A stretch of 64,000 nt of DNA from Gentiana macrophylla (Eukaryota > Streptophyta > Magnoliopsida > Gentianales > Gentianaceae). This document shows positions 37,911 to 48,910 of this stretch, one piece after another. Position numbers and translations under genes: made by a program. The first letter of the stretch is position 1. Each line of letters begins with the position of its first letter. The notes under the pieces were generated by a model. That model made no database searches and was not told the origin of the DNA. It saw only the letters and a program-made list of their open reading frames with translations. The DNA is taken from positions 62,001-126,000 of the forward strand of contig JAOBSW010000918.1 of assembly GCA_026214975.1 (NCBI GenBank), given 5' to 3'.

Positions 37911-38065
37911 GGATGTTGCAGAGGCGAGCTGGGTGAGGCAGATCTAAAAGGTGACACAACCGGTGGAAGAGTTGGTGGCACCATTGTGCTAGCAATCTGA
38001 CCAAACAGATAAGGTGAAGTAAGTTCTGGTGGAGGAAAAGGAAACCTAGAATAGGTTTGTGACAT
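37911..38065 (-). pseudogene. gag: Copia gag, N-terminal part, split by the nested insertion
   Basis: From a Met at 38065, a Pro/Ser-rich leader (FPFPPPELTSPYLFGQ) runs into the GGATG target site where the nested element begins. The frame resumes on the far side at 28575. Position just after the primer-binding site and leader fits gag. Confidence 0.7.
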
Positions 38066-38235
38066 GAAAAGAGATCTTGCAGGCGGAGCTCGCGCGCAAA
38101 TGTGGAAATAGTCAGTGGATTGCGACGCATCGCTTGATCAAAGAAGGTAAAGTTGAAGTCATTTCTCCGGCAACTGTAGAGGTCTCCGGTGTAATGCTGG
38201 AAGATGATATTCGTGAGCTCATCTTGTTCGACCGA

Positions 38236-38247
38236 GCTCCGATACCA
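38236..38247 (-). other. Primer-binding site of the outer copia element
   Basis: TGGTATCGGAGC on the minus strand directly after the 5' LTR. The usual plant copia site is TGGTATCAGAGC, complementary to initiator-Met tRNA. Confidence 0.85.
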
Positions 38248-38466
38248 AGTTAAAATCTGGAAAATGATTTCATGAAGAAGAAGAGAACGCACAGAGAAAT
38301 CTGTTGCTTAGTTTTTCATTGATTGTCCAACATTACACAATAATAGATCTTATAGATCAGTGGCACACACATCTATAAAACAGAAATCTAAGGTGACCAA
38401 TAACATACTGCCACTTGTACATCTATAACAACTTAATCTTAGCCACTAATAATATTATTATTTTCA
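38248..38466 (-). repeat. 5' LTR of the outer copia element
   Basis: 219 bases, partner of 24089-24303. Followed by the target duplication GAGAC at 38467-38471. Confidence 0.9.
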
Positions 38467-38870
38467 GAGACAAACAATTTTTGTGAAAGACATCTAATAT
38501 TTGGAGGTATGCAATAATGGGAGTTTGAATAGATTGAATGGAGGGATAAGAGAGGGAAAGACAACAGAAAGAAGGTTAAAGAAGTTTCAGAGAATAAATT
38601 AATTATTTGTCTTTATTGATTTCTTTTTTCTTTTTTCTTTTGTTCGCTTATTGATTTATTTTTCAAGATAATATTCTTTTTGCATAAATTGACCATTTTT
38701 CTTGTAATCATGTTGAACAATTGTCTTTTAAATCACGGATAATAGAAGCTAGTTTCATAAAATTATAAAATAATTCTGTAAAATTTAATATTGTTTTCTC
38801 TGTTTGAGGAATAAGATATCATTTATATCAATTAATTAAAAGGGATAATCTATTAAAAAAATAAATACTA

Positions 38871-39121
38871 CTACTTCCGTCCGAAAATGTAAGTCAATTT
38901 ATGTTTTTTGTTTTGTCTCATAATGTAATTCCATTTAAATAATCAATGAAATATTTATTACATTTTTCTTCTTTTATCCATCATTTATTATATATCCAAC
39001 CACTTAATAACAGTCAAAGGACATTTTAGATTTTACCATCATCAAAATTAATTATACATAATCAATTTAACCAACTTATCTGAAAACACTCAAATAAATT
39101 TATATTTTGGGACGGAGGTAG
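38871..39121. mobile_element. Stowaway MITE
   Basis: Left end CTACTTCCGTCCGAAAATG, right end ATATTTTGGGACGGAGGTAG, flanked by TA at 38869-38870 and 39122-39123. Confidence 0.87.
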
Positions 39122-39995
39122 TACTGCCCAAAACCTTGACCCCACGGATATATATATATGTGCACGAGCATTTGTTTGGGTAGGCAGGGACATATATATA
39201 GTTACATCTATCCACCTTGATTTTGACCATTAAGCAAGTGATATTGATTTAGCCTAATATTGCTAGTATTTAATATTTAGGTGTAACGCTTCGAAACTCA
39301 AATCAAATCAAACGACGTTACTGTTTTTATTTTGAAAGGGAAAGATGATAAGGATGCAAACTCTGTTTGTTACCAAAAAAAAGTATATAATAGTTTCGAT
39401 TATGTCGAATTCAGTTTCCATACACTAAACTTATTTTGAGTTCGTAATAGATTCGGTAATTAAATATTCAATATTAAACTTGATAGATTAAAGGTTAATT
39501 CATGTTACTAAACCCAATAAGTTTACCCCTACAAAAAACACAATAAGTTTAGTATGTAATTAAATATAGATCGACACCTCCAAAATAGGGATATACCTCA
39601 CCATGTAGCACTTCTCCCTCTCAATATTCTACATCAAACAATTCTAGATGTGAGTCTCAACGCGTAACACTTTGTCCCGTTTTTTCATTTCATTTTATCA
39701 TTTCACAAGTGATAAGCTAAAACGGAGGCACGTACATCGAATACATAATAGAGAGGGCTAAGACCACCTCATTTTTTGTTACACAAAACGAAAAATCCTA
39801 TATAATCTTGCACTATATATTTATCAAAAGCCTATCCTTAGAATATAGTTCGTTAACCCACCTTAGTACGAATGCCGTGAAAGCCACTTCATGAAACCAA
39901 AAACGGGATGAAATGTTACGCGTTGAGAGTCAAAAAACGAGGTAGGTTTAGCCCCTGCAATAAAAAAAAATCGAGGTGGGACACGAAATTACATA

Positions 39996-40231
39996 CTACC
40001 TCCGGTCCAAAATATAAGTCGATCATCGTGATTTTTTGCGCGATATAATAAGGAGGCGATAACTAATCAATTTTTACACTATCATCGACAAAATTACCAT
40101 TGTTTACACTGCAATTGGTGAACAAGGGCTGAGGGTAATTTCGTCATGATAGTGTAAAATTTTATTAGCTTATCGCTCTTTAATATGTACGCCAAAATCA
40201 ACGATGACTTATATTTTTAGAGGATGAGTAG
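39996..40231. mobile_element. Stowaway MITE
   Basis: Left end CTACCTCCGGTCCAAAATAT, right end ATATTTTTAGAGGATGAGTAG, shortened here as the complement of CTACTCATCCTC. Flanked by TA at 39994-39995 and 40232-40233. Subterminal ATAAGTCGATCATCG and CGATGACTTAT also pair. Confidence 0.82.
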
Positions 40232-40893
40232 TATTGAAAAAAAAATCGTGTAAATGTAATATCAGCCAACCTAATATAATATGTTAAAAATTCATTTTTA
40301 CTTGAATTGATAAAAAAAAAAAAACTTTTTTTGCTTGAATTGATAAAGACCTAAATTATAGACTCACTAATATAATATGTTAAAAAAAATAACTTGACTT
40401 GAGAAATGACCAAATTATATGCCCAAATTTATAGTAACTCAGGTCAAACCTCGTTTTATTACTGCAACCCAAATGCAAACGATAATAATATATGAAAAAT
40501 ATCTAACATTAAAGAATTTAAATTTTATATCTACATATTTTAGAAGCACGCGATGTAAAAAGAATAATTTATAAGTATGATTTCGAAAGAAAAAAAAAAT
40601 CGAACTAAAAGGATACTTCGACGACCTCAACGAATGTCCAAAAACATCCGGGCCGGCCCTATAGATATTTATATATCTTATCACACATTCATGCATGCTT
40701 ACATAGTGTCATTATTGAACCCCCACACTACCACCCCACTGTGCCCTCATTCAATTCTCCCACGCTATATTGTCTATATCGTTTGTTAAAGATTTCATTT
40801 ACAACTATTTAATGAAAGAATTTTACATTTCATGTATTTATTTATATGTCTGTTAACTCGTGTCATTTTATATTTTTAAAAAAAAATATCAAA

Positions 40894-41065
40894 AGAGTAA
40901 TGATACGGGCACAACCGTTGTGCCACAACGAATAACACAACGGCCATTCGTATCGTTGATCATTATAAGTCTGAATTTATTTTGATGTGAACAATCAAGA
41001 TCAACGATGCAAATTACCGTTGTGTCATTCGTTATGGCACAACGGTTGTCCCTCTATATATTACT
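40894..41065. mobile_element. MULE-type MITE, short relative of 19752-20110
   Basis: Shares TAATGATACGGGC, CACAACG and CCGTTGTG words with the larger element. Inverted arms (GCACAACCGTTGTGCCACAA against GTTATGGCACAACGGTTGTC) are flanked by an exact 9-base target duplication AATATCAAA (40885-40893 and 41066-41074). 172 bases. Confidence 0.83.
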
Positions 41066-41636
41066 AATATCAAAATGATAAAAATGATGACTGATATGCC
41101 GGTGCCTGCATGTCTACTATTTAATAAAATAGTTTATTGTTTATTCTCCATCCGGCTTACTTATTATAGTTTGACACTATCCACATGCGTTGTAAAAGTT
41201 ATGATGCATCAGTTATTAGAGAGACATACCGATAGACTGTCGGTAGCCTAAGTAGTTGGCTTAGCACTACCGTTCACCCCACCATCGTGCACCGCATCGA
41301 AACTCGTCACTGTTGATCCATCATCACCCGCTATATATATATCCTTCATCCATCACCCCTCTAGTTGAATTTCATCAATCTTGTGAATTTGTTCCATCGT
41401 ATGTCAAACACAGAAACAAAATCTTGGCTATTCAATCAACCAAACTTAGTGCTACTTCCGCCAATAAGTTTGACTAGAGACGGACGCACAGTTTGGAAGG
41501 GGTTAAGATCCTTACTAGAGATATGAACTGAAACGATATAGTGTTGTTTTAAGAAAAATATGAAAAGATATAATGAAAATGATGATCACGTTAATAAATC
41601 AACATTTTTTATAAGACATTCTTTTAGATCCACCAC

Positions 41637-41797
41637 TGATAAATTTCGGTCAATCTGTTTCGTATCTCTTTAATCAATCAATGAGTACAATATTTATAGC
41701 CGCCAGTAGAGTTTCTACATTACACAATATACCAAAACTACCCTTACCAAATCAATACACAAGTCAATATTTTCCATAATCGTAATATATCGTAATA
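41637..41797 (-). repeat. 3' LTR of the second copia element
   Basis: 161 bases. On the element strand it starts TATTACG, probably TG mutated to TA, and ends TTTATCA. Confidence 0.82.
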
Positions 41798-41809
41798 CCC
41801 CCCCTCAAG

Positions 41810-44800
41810 TGCGAGCGTGAAGATCTTGAACGCCCAACTTGCGTAATAAAAACTCGAACTGTTGTAGTCCCAATGCCTTGATAAAAACATCCGCCAATTG
41901 ATGTTTTGTAGGAACATAGGAAGGAACAATCAAACCATCAGTAATGGCGTCACGTACAAAGTGACAGTCAACTTCGATATGCTTCGTACGTTCATGAAAA
42001 ACCGGGTTCTGAGCAATATATAGAGTAGACTGACTGTCACAGAAAAGTCAAATGCTGGGAGGGTGCCGAACCCTAAGGTCAGCCAGTAACTGCTTCAGCC
42101 ACTTCAGCTTACATGTCAAAGATGCCATAGATCAATACTCCGTTTCAACCGAAGACTAAGACACCGTTGTCTGTTTCTTGGACTTCCAGGAGATAGGAGA
42201 AAGACCGAGAAACACGAACCACCCACTCAAGGATCTGCGAGTAGTTGGACAACTAGTCCAGTCAGAGTCACACCAACCCTCTAGAATGAGGAAACTGTCA
42301 GCGCAGCAAAATACCCTGGCCAGGATGTTTCTTCAAATAGCGGACTAGTCATAAGGCGGCCTCCCAATGCTCAATCCGAGGGGCCTGCATAAACTATGAA
42401 AAGACGTGAACAGGATACGCCAGATCGGGTCGAGAGACCCCGAGATAGATAAGCCGTCCAATAAGACGTCGGTACGAAGCCGGATTATCCAACAGAGGTC
42501 CGGTGGCCAGTGCCAGCTTAAGATTCTGCTCGATGGGAAGGTCAGCTGGTTTGCTCCCAAGTAACCCAACCTCATGTATAATAGCCAATGCATATTTCCG
42601 CTGATTCAAGAAAATCCCATCTACGTTCCTCGCAACCTCAATGCCAAGAAAATATTTGAGAGCCCCGAGATCCTTCATTTTAAAACACTTGCCCAAATAA
42701 AATTTAAAACCGTCATCGCCACTTTGTCACTGCCTACAATGATCATATCGTCAACATACACAAGCACCATAAGCTGAATCCCGTCACAAGTCAAATTAAA
42801 CAACGAATAGTCAATGTACGACTGGCGAAATCCATAATCACGCAAAGCAGAGGCAAGCTTCGCAAACCAACACCGTGGTGCCTGTTTCAACCTATACAAC
42901 GATTTGCGCATCTTGAATACCAAATTGGACCCCCGCCTTCTCAAATCCATGAGGTATCTTCATATAGATCTCCTCGTCCAAGTCCCCATGCAAAAATTCA
43001 TTATGGACGTCCATCTAATGAATGTCCCACCGTTTTCACCGCGGAGACACTGAGAACGGTCCGGACCGTAACCATTTTCTCCACAGGGGCGAAAGTCTCT
43101 GTATAATCAATACCTTCTTCTTGGTGATGCCCAAAAGCCACTAACCGGGCTTTAAGACGTTGTACGGTGCAGTGCTCATCATATTTCTCTGTATACACCC
43201 ACTTACCCCCCAAAGTCTTTTTCCCGGGGGGAAGGGGTTGCAAAACCCAAGTACCCTGATCTTCAAGTGCCTGAATTTCTTCTGACATGGCCTTACGCCG
43301 CCCCTCATGTTTCATAGCCTCCTTAAAATATTTAAAAGGATTACCCATTGTAATAGCTGTAAGATACTTCCGATGCTTATCAGAAAACTTATCATGATTA
43401 ATATAATGCATAAGAGGATACGGAGTACCTAAGGAAACTGACGGACCGGAAGAGTGTGGAATGGGACTTTTCTGATCAATCAATGTATGCGTCACAAAAT
43501 CTTGGAAGCGCGAATTCGGAATCTTCTGTCGTCTATCCCTACCCAACTCTTCAGTACCATCACCTGGAAGTCGCGGTTGTGGTGAAGGCACTATATTACC
43601 CCTAGTATCACATGTGTCAACTGTTAAGTCCGTCCCCCCTCAACCGAAGGATCCAACAAGAATGGATCCCCGGTAGGAGAGGCATCAAACCCCTGATCTA
43701 CTATGCCAACATCATCAAACAAAAGGTAAGAAACTACAAAGGCTTCACTATCTGTCGGTTGCGAAAAAGGAAACACATGTTCGAAAAATTTAACATCCCT
43801 AGAAAAAAATCTCCTTCGTATCTAGGTCATACAAGGTTCATCCCTTCTTCGCGAACGGGTAACCAATAATACACACTTACGACTTCGGCTAGAAAATTTA
43901 TGAGTGTGACGATGGTCGTGGGCGTAACATAAACATCCTAAAATTCGAAGCATTGAGAGGTCCGGTTTTTTCCCAAAAAGAGTCTCATAAGGCGTCTTAA
44001 AATTCCAAACACTAGACGGTGTTCGGTTAATTATATAAGCTGCAGCCATAACACATTCCCCCTCTTAAACTTAAGAGGCAAATGTCCATCAAAACGTAAT
44101 GCACGTGCAACGTTAAGAATGTGTTGATGTTTCCGTTCTACCCGGCCGTTCTGTTGAGGAGTATTAACACAAGACGTTTCAAAGATGATACCTTCTTTAC
44201 AAAAATAAGGAAGCAAATGTCTAAATTATGTTCCATTATCACTATGAACCCGTTTAATGGTAACCTCGAACTGACGAGAATCTAAAGCAATGAAATCCAA
44301 GAAAACAAATTCGACTTCCATTTTATTCAAACCGAACGAGAATAGTCATCAACAATAGTCAAAAAATACGTCGCACCACATGTCGATGGTACACTATAGG
44401 ACCCCCATAAATCACAATGTATCAACTCAAAAACACAACTAGCTTTATTCTCACTAATGGGAAAAGGTTCACGAGGCTGCTTAGCTCGAAAGCAGATATC
44501 ACATCCATCTTTATGTAAATTTTTGGAAATAGAAATATTAGGAAGCCGAAGGACCTTTTCTGATGGGTATCTCAAATGCCGGTGCACAAATCTGCAGATT
44601 TCCCGTCATCAATAGCCAAAACATAAACCTCCAGAACGCCCAAGAGCAGAAAAAGTCCATCCACACGCTCTGCCAGTTCAATCAGCGTCCTCGTCACTCG
44701 GTCCTGCATAACACATAATTTCCCCGTAAGTTACAATACACAATCATTATGATCTTGTAATTGGGTAAACGAAAGCAAGTTGGAGTTCTATTTTGGCACG

Positions 44801-44975
44801 TATAAGATATTTTCTAAGCATAAATTTCCGGGCAAAATAACACTCCCTTCATGAGTCGCCACCGATGAACTCCCATCGGGTAACCCAATCGGACACTAAA
44901 CATTTGGTCGTGGATCAACGAGGGACTTAAAAGAACGAGTCACGTGATGTGTCGCTCCTGTGTCAACAATCCACA
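41810..44975 (-). pseudogene. pol: Decayed copia pol (protease, integrase, RT, RNase H)
   Basis: Read on the minus strand in several frames. Protease motif WIVDTGATHHVT at 44941-44973. Integrase with zinc-binding and core parts (CDICFRAKQPREPF, ELIHCDLWGSY, TIVDDYSRS) around 44587-44330, then [17 protein letters not shown] near 44160 and NRTPSSVWNFKTPYE near 44000. RT includes GGKWVYTEKYDEHCTVQRLK (about 43190), [11 protein letters not shown] (about 42760) and LGIEVARNVDGIFLNQRKYA (about 42640). The RNase H end lies near 41990-41820. Multiple frameshifts and stops exclude function. Confidence 0.85.
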
Positions 44976-45421
44976 CAGACTGAGCTGATAGTCAATGTTT
45001 CGGTTTGAGCAAATCAACGATACTTTTTCATTAGGCTAGTCTGACATTGGAAATACCTAATTGCTCTGATGTATCAATCTCCGCGTTCATAACAGACATC
45101 TTTTCACCAATATAGAAACCCTAGACGTCGATTTCACAAAAAAAAAAACAACATTCAGATTGTACCAAATAAGAGAAGAACACGCCCTCAAAATTTCATC
45201 ATGTTTTGATGTCCGATTGTCGCCGGAAAACTTCTGCTGCAACAATTAACAGCAGTTCGGTCGCAGGCAATTTCAGAGAAATTGAACCGTTCAATCGGAA
45301 AGTACACCGTTTAGATTGTAGAAGACAAATTTAGAACAATCCCTCCAAATTTCGTCACGATTGGAGTCCGTTTCAATATCCGATCGTCGCCTGAAATATT
45401 CTGGTGCAGTAGTTAAAAGAG

Positions 45422-45582
45422 CAGCGAATTTCGGTCAATCTATTTCGTATCTCTTTATTCAATCAATGAGTACAATATTTATAGCATCTAGTAGGATTTC
45501 TACATTACACAATATACCAAAACTACTTTTACTAAATCAATACACAAATCAATATTTTCCATAATCGTAATATATCGTAATA
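45422..45582 (-). repeat. 5' LTR of the second copia element
   Basis: Partner of 41637-41797 with several substitutions. Its inner end near 45422-45426 no longer matches. Confidence 0.78.
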
Positions 45583-45587
45583 ACCAC

Positions 45588-46421
45588 CGAATCTAAAAGT
45601 ATCATTTGATTAATAATGAATCAAGCAACTCTTCTGATTTATTATCCACCTTGACTATTATATATTAATCCATAAAACGCAAAAAGGTTTCCAAATTACT
45701 GTGCATTTTCCTTTGGTTGAAGTAATTTTATCTTAGGGGGATTGAGGGAAAATGACAAAAATATTTACAAAATGAATAAATAGGACACACTCTTTTTTTT
45801 AGTTGCAAAAAAAAAAAAAAAAAATTTGACACGGACAAAATTAACCCTACATAAACGCGCCACGGACAACCTGATTCTAAAATTTCCATTGTCAGCGTTA
45901 CAAAAAGTCCTGCTTGTTTTTTTGTTTTTTTTTCAAACGTCCGTAAATTTTGATTTATAATTCTGATCATCGAAATTTTTTCATCAAAATTCATTTTTTT
46001 TTTGCTCTTTAATTTGGGCCCAAATACGATACCCTTCCGACGTAAATTTTGAAATCCGAAAAAAAATTTGCATTAGCCAGAGCGCTTTTCTTGTAAACGA
46101 CCGTAACTTTTGATTTAGAACACCGATCATCAAAATTGTTTCACCAAAGTTCATATTCTTTTTTTTTATCTTCATTTGAGACCTCATTTGATACATTTTC
46201 GACGTAGTATTTGAAAGCCGAATTTTATCGCAGCGTTTACTTAACACGATAAGAATAAAGAATGTGAATACAGAACACAAGAACACAAGAATACGAGGAA
46301 CATAGTGACACAGTAACGATCATAATACACTGAATATATACCTTAAATGTTGGAATAAGAAAAGATTAGCACTTTGAGAAATCTAACTCCTTGCCAACAC
46401 AACTTTCAGGGAAAAAAATAA
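45588..46421. other. Non-coding DNA left of the gene-fragment cluster
   Basis: No gene. Holds a degenerate tandem repeat (next entry). Could be the terminal part of the transposon that assembled the three gene fragments, but no transposon end was identified. Confidence 0.4.
45940..46232 (+). repeat. Two-copy degenerate tandem repeat
   Basis: Units begin GTCCGTAAATTTTGATTTAT (about 45940) and GACCGTAACTTTTGATTTAG (about 46100). Each continues with GATCATCRAAATTKTTTCA-like sequence, a T-run, and TTCCGACGTA or TTTCGACGTA before a GAAATCCGAA or GAAAGCCGAA end. Period about 155 bases. Confidence 0.65.
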
Positions 46422-46580
46422 ATGGCAACAAAAAACATAGCTACCATCAAACTTGTGATTGACAATAAATCAAACAAAGTTGTATTTGCTGAGGCTTCAA
46501 AGGACTTTGTGGATTTCCTTTTCTACTTGCTTGCTATGCCAATTGGCTCTGCCAATATACCTTTTTCCTTTCAAAAGTGA
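46422..46580 (+). pseudogene. DUF674 family, N-terminal fragment
   Basis: Start codon followed by about 44 codons reading as a DUF674 N-terminus ([35 protein letters not shown]). Homology then stops at about 46554 and the frame ends eight codons later. Full members are several hundred residues, so this is under a tenth of the domain. The break falls where antisense ABC-transporter sequence begins, which points to a recombination junction. DUF674 proteins are a plant family of unknown function. The match is from memory of the family pattern. Confidence 0.65.
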
Positions 46581-46960
46581 ACAAGACAGCAACAACAGGT
46601 CCAATGAAATCTGGACATAACCAAAATGATCAGTAATATAATCTCGAATCTTCAGATCGAACGGCATCCCAGGTACTTTAATTGTGTCTTCAACATCTCC
46701 ATACTGTGATACGATTAATGCATACACTGCCCATGATATTGGGCATATCCAATAATACCATGCCCACCATATTGGTATTTTCTGCCATTTTTCTTTCTCA
46801 ATTTTTTTGTTATTATGCATAAATACTGTTCACATTAATTAAGCCATAAAGAAAGGAAAGAGAAGTACTTACTGGTTTTGGAACAAAAAAAAACCCAGAA
46901 AAAAGATTGAAAAGTGCATAAAAAGCTGAAGAAAGGATTGCTGCAACTTGTAGATTAGGA
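46555..46960 (-). pseudogene. PDR-type ABCG transporter, last exons (fragment)
   Basis: Two exons near the C-terminus of a full-size ABCG (pleiotropic drug resistance) transporter. The first, 46960-46873, reads PNLQVAAILSSAFYALFNLF and SGFFFVPKP, and ends in a good donor (GTAAGTA). The second, from 46781, reads [40 protein letters not shown], then [10 protein letters not shown]. These are hallmarks of the second transmembrane domain. After HFGY the homologous frame ([13 protein letters not shown]) is reached only by a frameshift, and homology ends near 46555. The ATP-binding domains and the rest of some 1,400 residues are absent, so this is a relic. Confidence 0.82.
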
Positions 46961-47242
46961 CTGTCAAGTGTCTATAAGGCAATTGCATTCTTTAGTTTTA
47001 GCATTGGCATGCTCACTTAGGAAAAAGAACAAACATGTTGTATTCATCCTTTTAAGCTTAACTATTAGCTATTCACCATACTCACATGGATTCAAAGCAA
47101 AGTCAAACAACATAAGCAAAAATCATTTGAATGTTCAGTTCAGATTCTAAGCTTACAAACATCAACTGAGATTTACTGAGCTATATTTCATAATTAAAAC
47201 AGAAATGAATAATTTTTTACAGCTAAAAAAAATATAAATTAC
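46561..47242. other. Non-coding spacer among gene fragments
   Basis: Between the ABCG exon start (46960) and the nuclease exon end (47243) lie about 280 bases with no recognised coding sequence. The nuclease donor and the ABCG acceptor face each other on the same strand and could act as the two ends of one intron, but joining them would put a TAA in frame after one codon. Confidence 0.4.
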
Positions 47243-47335
47243 CTGAGCAATTTTGCAGGTAGCATAATGCCCTTCTTTTCCCCAACCCAATATCCGTGGA
47301 ATTATTAACAGAAGAATCAGTAGTCTCATTATCAT
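47243..47335 (-). pseudogene. S1/P1-type nuclease (plant ENDO/BFN family), exon 1 only
   Basis: 31 codons from ATG (47335) to a clean donor (CAG then GTAATTT at 47243). They give a hydrophobic signal peptide (MIMRLLILLLIIPRILG) followed by WGKEGHYATCKIAQ. In S1/P1 nucleases the Trp just after signal cleavage becomes the mature N-terminus and helps bind the zinc cluster, and GHY/AVCKIA-like sequence follows. The remaining exons are absent: the next same-strand coding piece is the ABCG fragment. Short, so identified by pattern only, but the signal peptide-WGKEGH layout is distinctive. Too short for routine gene prediction. Confidence 0.72.
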
Positions 47336-47489
47336 ATCTGCAAATCAGCAACTCAAAAGGGAGAAGTTGAAACTAGGTTTTAGAGCCATTCTGAGGCCAA
47401 ATCGTTATTTGCCTCAGACGAATATGAAATTTATTCTGAAGAGGGTTGATGGTCCATGGAGGACTCCGGCGGAGATATGGGTGTGGCTG

Positions 47490-47518
47490 TAATTATATAT
47501 ATATATATATATATATAT
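47490..47518. repeat. (AT)n microsatellite
   Basis: About 25 bases of AT alternation. Confidence 0.6.
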
Positions 47519-47639
47519 CAAATCGAGAAAATGCTGAAAGAGAAAGGTGAGTGGAAGTGTGTGTGTAATTTTCATGGAAGTAGCCGATGTAAGGAATCAG
47601 AGGAGTAGAAAGAGAGAGAAGGGCAAAATAAAAGATAAA

Positions 47640-48910
47640 AGGGGCAAACTAGTCCGGAAGAAAATGTTTCGTCCTTAAATCAAAAAAAAATACAAACTGG
47701 ATTAAAATTTATATAGAGTGTGGAAAGTGGACTAAAACCTAATATTCTCTTTTATCTTATTCATATAATTTATAAGAAAAACTTCCAAATTGCCCCCTGA
47801 TATATACACGGTTGGTGACTCGTTCATGCATGCATACAAAACAAATCCTTATTCGTTCATTATTTAATTAATGAATCCCCCACACCCTGCATTTGTTGTT
47901 TACAGATTTCACGTACAATTATTTAATTGAAAATGGATATACTTTTCAACTATGTAATATACTAATATTTATCTCATTATTACAATATAAAGACATGTTA
48001 TGCCGGTGCCTGACTATGTACTTTTCATTACAGCTATATATTTAATTTATTATATATATACATACATATATATTGAGTGGATGGATATTGTATATTCTCC
48101 AATTGGCCTTCTATTATAACTTTACCCACCTACCCCAACCTAGTTGCCTTCGATTATACCTACAGTCTACGCTAAAGTTTGACTCTAAAGACTCCAAAAA
48201 ATTATACTAAAAAAAATTACTAATGTATCATTCTACATGCCAAATCTAAAGGCCGAACAAAATATCCAGTAAACCAAACCAAACCGTAAATCAACCTGAA
48301 CTAATCCGAAAGTAACCAAACCAAATGAATTGGTTTGGTTTGGATCCAAACCGAATCACAGTGGTTTGATTTCAGATTTTTTTAATTATACCCAACCCTA
48401 CCCAACCCGAACTCAAACCAAATTTTTTATATAATATATTTAATATATCCATCCAATGCAATATAACCCAAACACATTATATAATAATATACTAATCTAG
48501 TAGTCCCGGCCCACACCACTCACTTAGTCCAAGTCCAATAGTCCATCTTAAGCAGTTAAGCCAATTCACTTTCAGTGTCATGTAACATCTACCATAAACC
48601 TAAACCTAACGCAGCAGCCAATGCTTCTCGCCTCCCTCTTGTCATTTCCTAGTTTCAGAGTTCACCATCTCCGTTCGCCGCCGCTCTAGCCTCTATATCT
48701 CATTCATCGCCTCCCTCTCGCATTTCCATGTGTCAACATTCAGCCTCTTGTTTTTTTGATGTAAATATGTAAATTAGTAAATGCATTTATGTAAGTATTC
48801 AACTATATATGGAGGATTGATTGTAGCTGAATTATATTGTAATGTATTGTTACTTGTTAGTTGTTTTAAGTTTTTTTTAATTATTTCGGTTTGTAATTTA
48901 TTTTAGTTTG
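47640..48910. other. Intergenic DNA
   Basis: No gene found. Includes a stretch rich in AAACCAAACC/AACCGAA words (48245-48420), related in composition to the tandem duplication that follows. Confidence 0.4.

Larger units (their letters stand above)
24089..38466 (-). mobile_element. Ty1-copia LTR retrotransposon (outer element of a nested pair)
   Basis: Bounded by near-identical LTRs (24089-24303 and 38248-38466) and a 5-base target duplication GAGAC (24084-24088 and 38467-38471). On its coding strand the 5' LTR is followed at once by a primer-binding site TGGTATCGGAGC (38236-38247), one mismatch from the initiator-Met tRNA complement. Domain order gag, protease, integrase, RT, RNase H identifies Ty1-copia. 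Without the nested 9.3-kb insertion and one GGATG copy it would be about 5.0 kb, normal for copia. Its reading frames are broken in several places, yet its LTRs differ by only about two substitutions and one 4-base indel. Confidence 0.93.
38472..41631. other. Intergenic DNA with small transposons
   Basis: No gene recognised. Contains two Stowaway MITEs and one MULE-type MITE, listed separately. The rest is AT-rich and unremarkable. Confidence 0.5.
41637..45582 (-). mobile_element. Second, decayed Ty1-copia element
   Basis: Target duplication ACCAC at 41632-41636 and 45583-45587. Short LTRs (41637-41797 and about 45422-45582) match over some 155 bases. A G-rich tract lies beside the 3' LTR on the element strand (41798-41806). 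Length is 3.95 kb, under the 4.7-5 kb usual for copia. The space between 5' LTR and protease is only about 450 bases, so most of gag is missing. No canonical primer-binding site follows the 5' LTR, whose inner end has diverged. Confidence 0.85.

Noticed and set aside
47640..47760. Helitron start near TCTATATAAAT on the minus strand, right of the gene-fragment cluster
   Set aside because: No matching CTAG/CTRR end with a hairpin was found on the other side of the cluster, so I did not call an element there.
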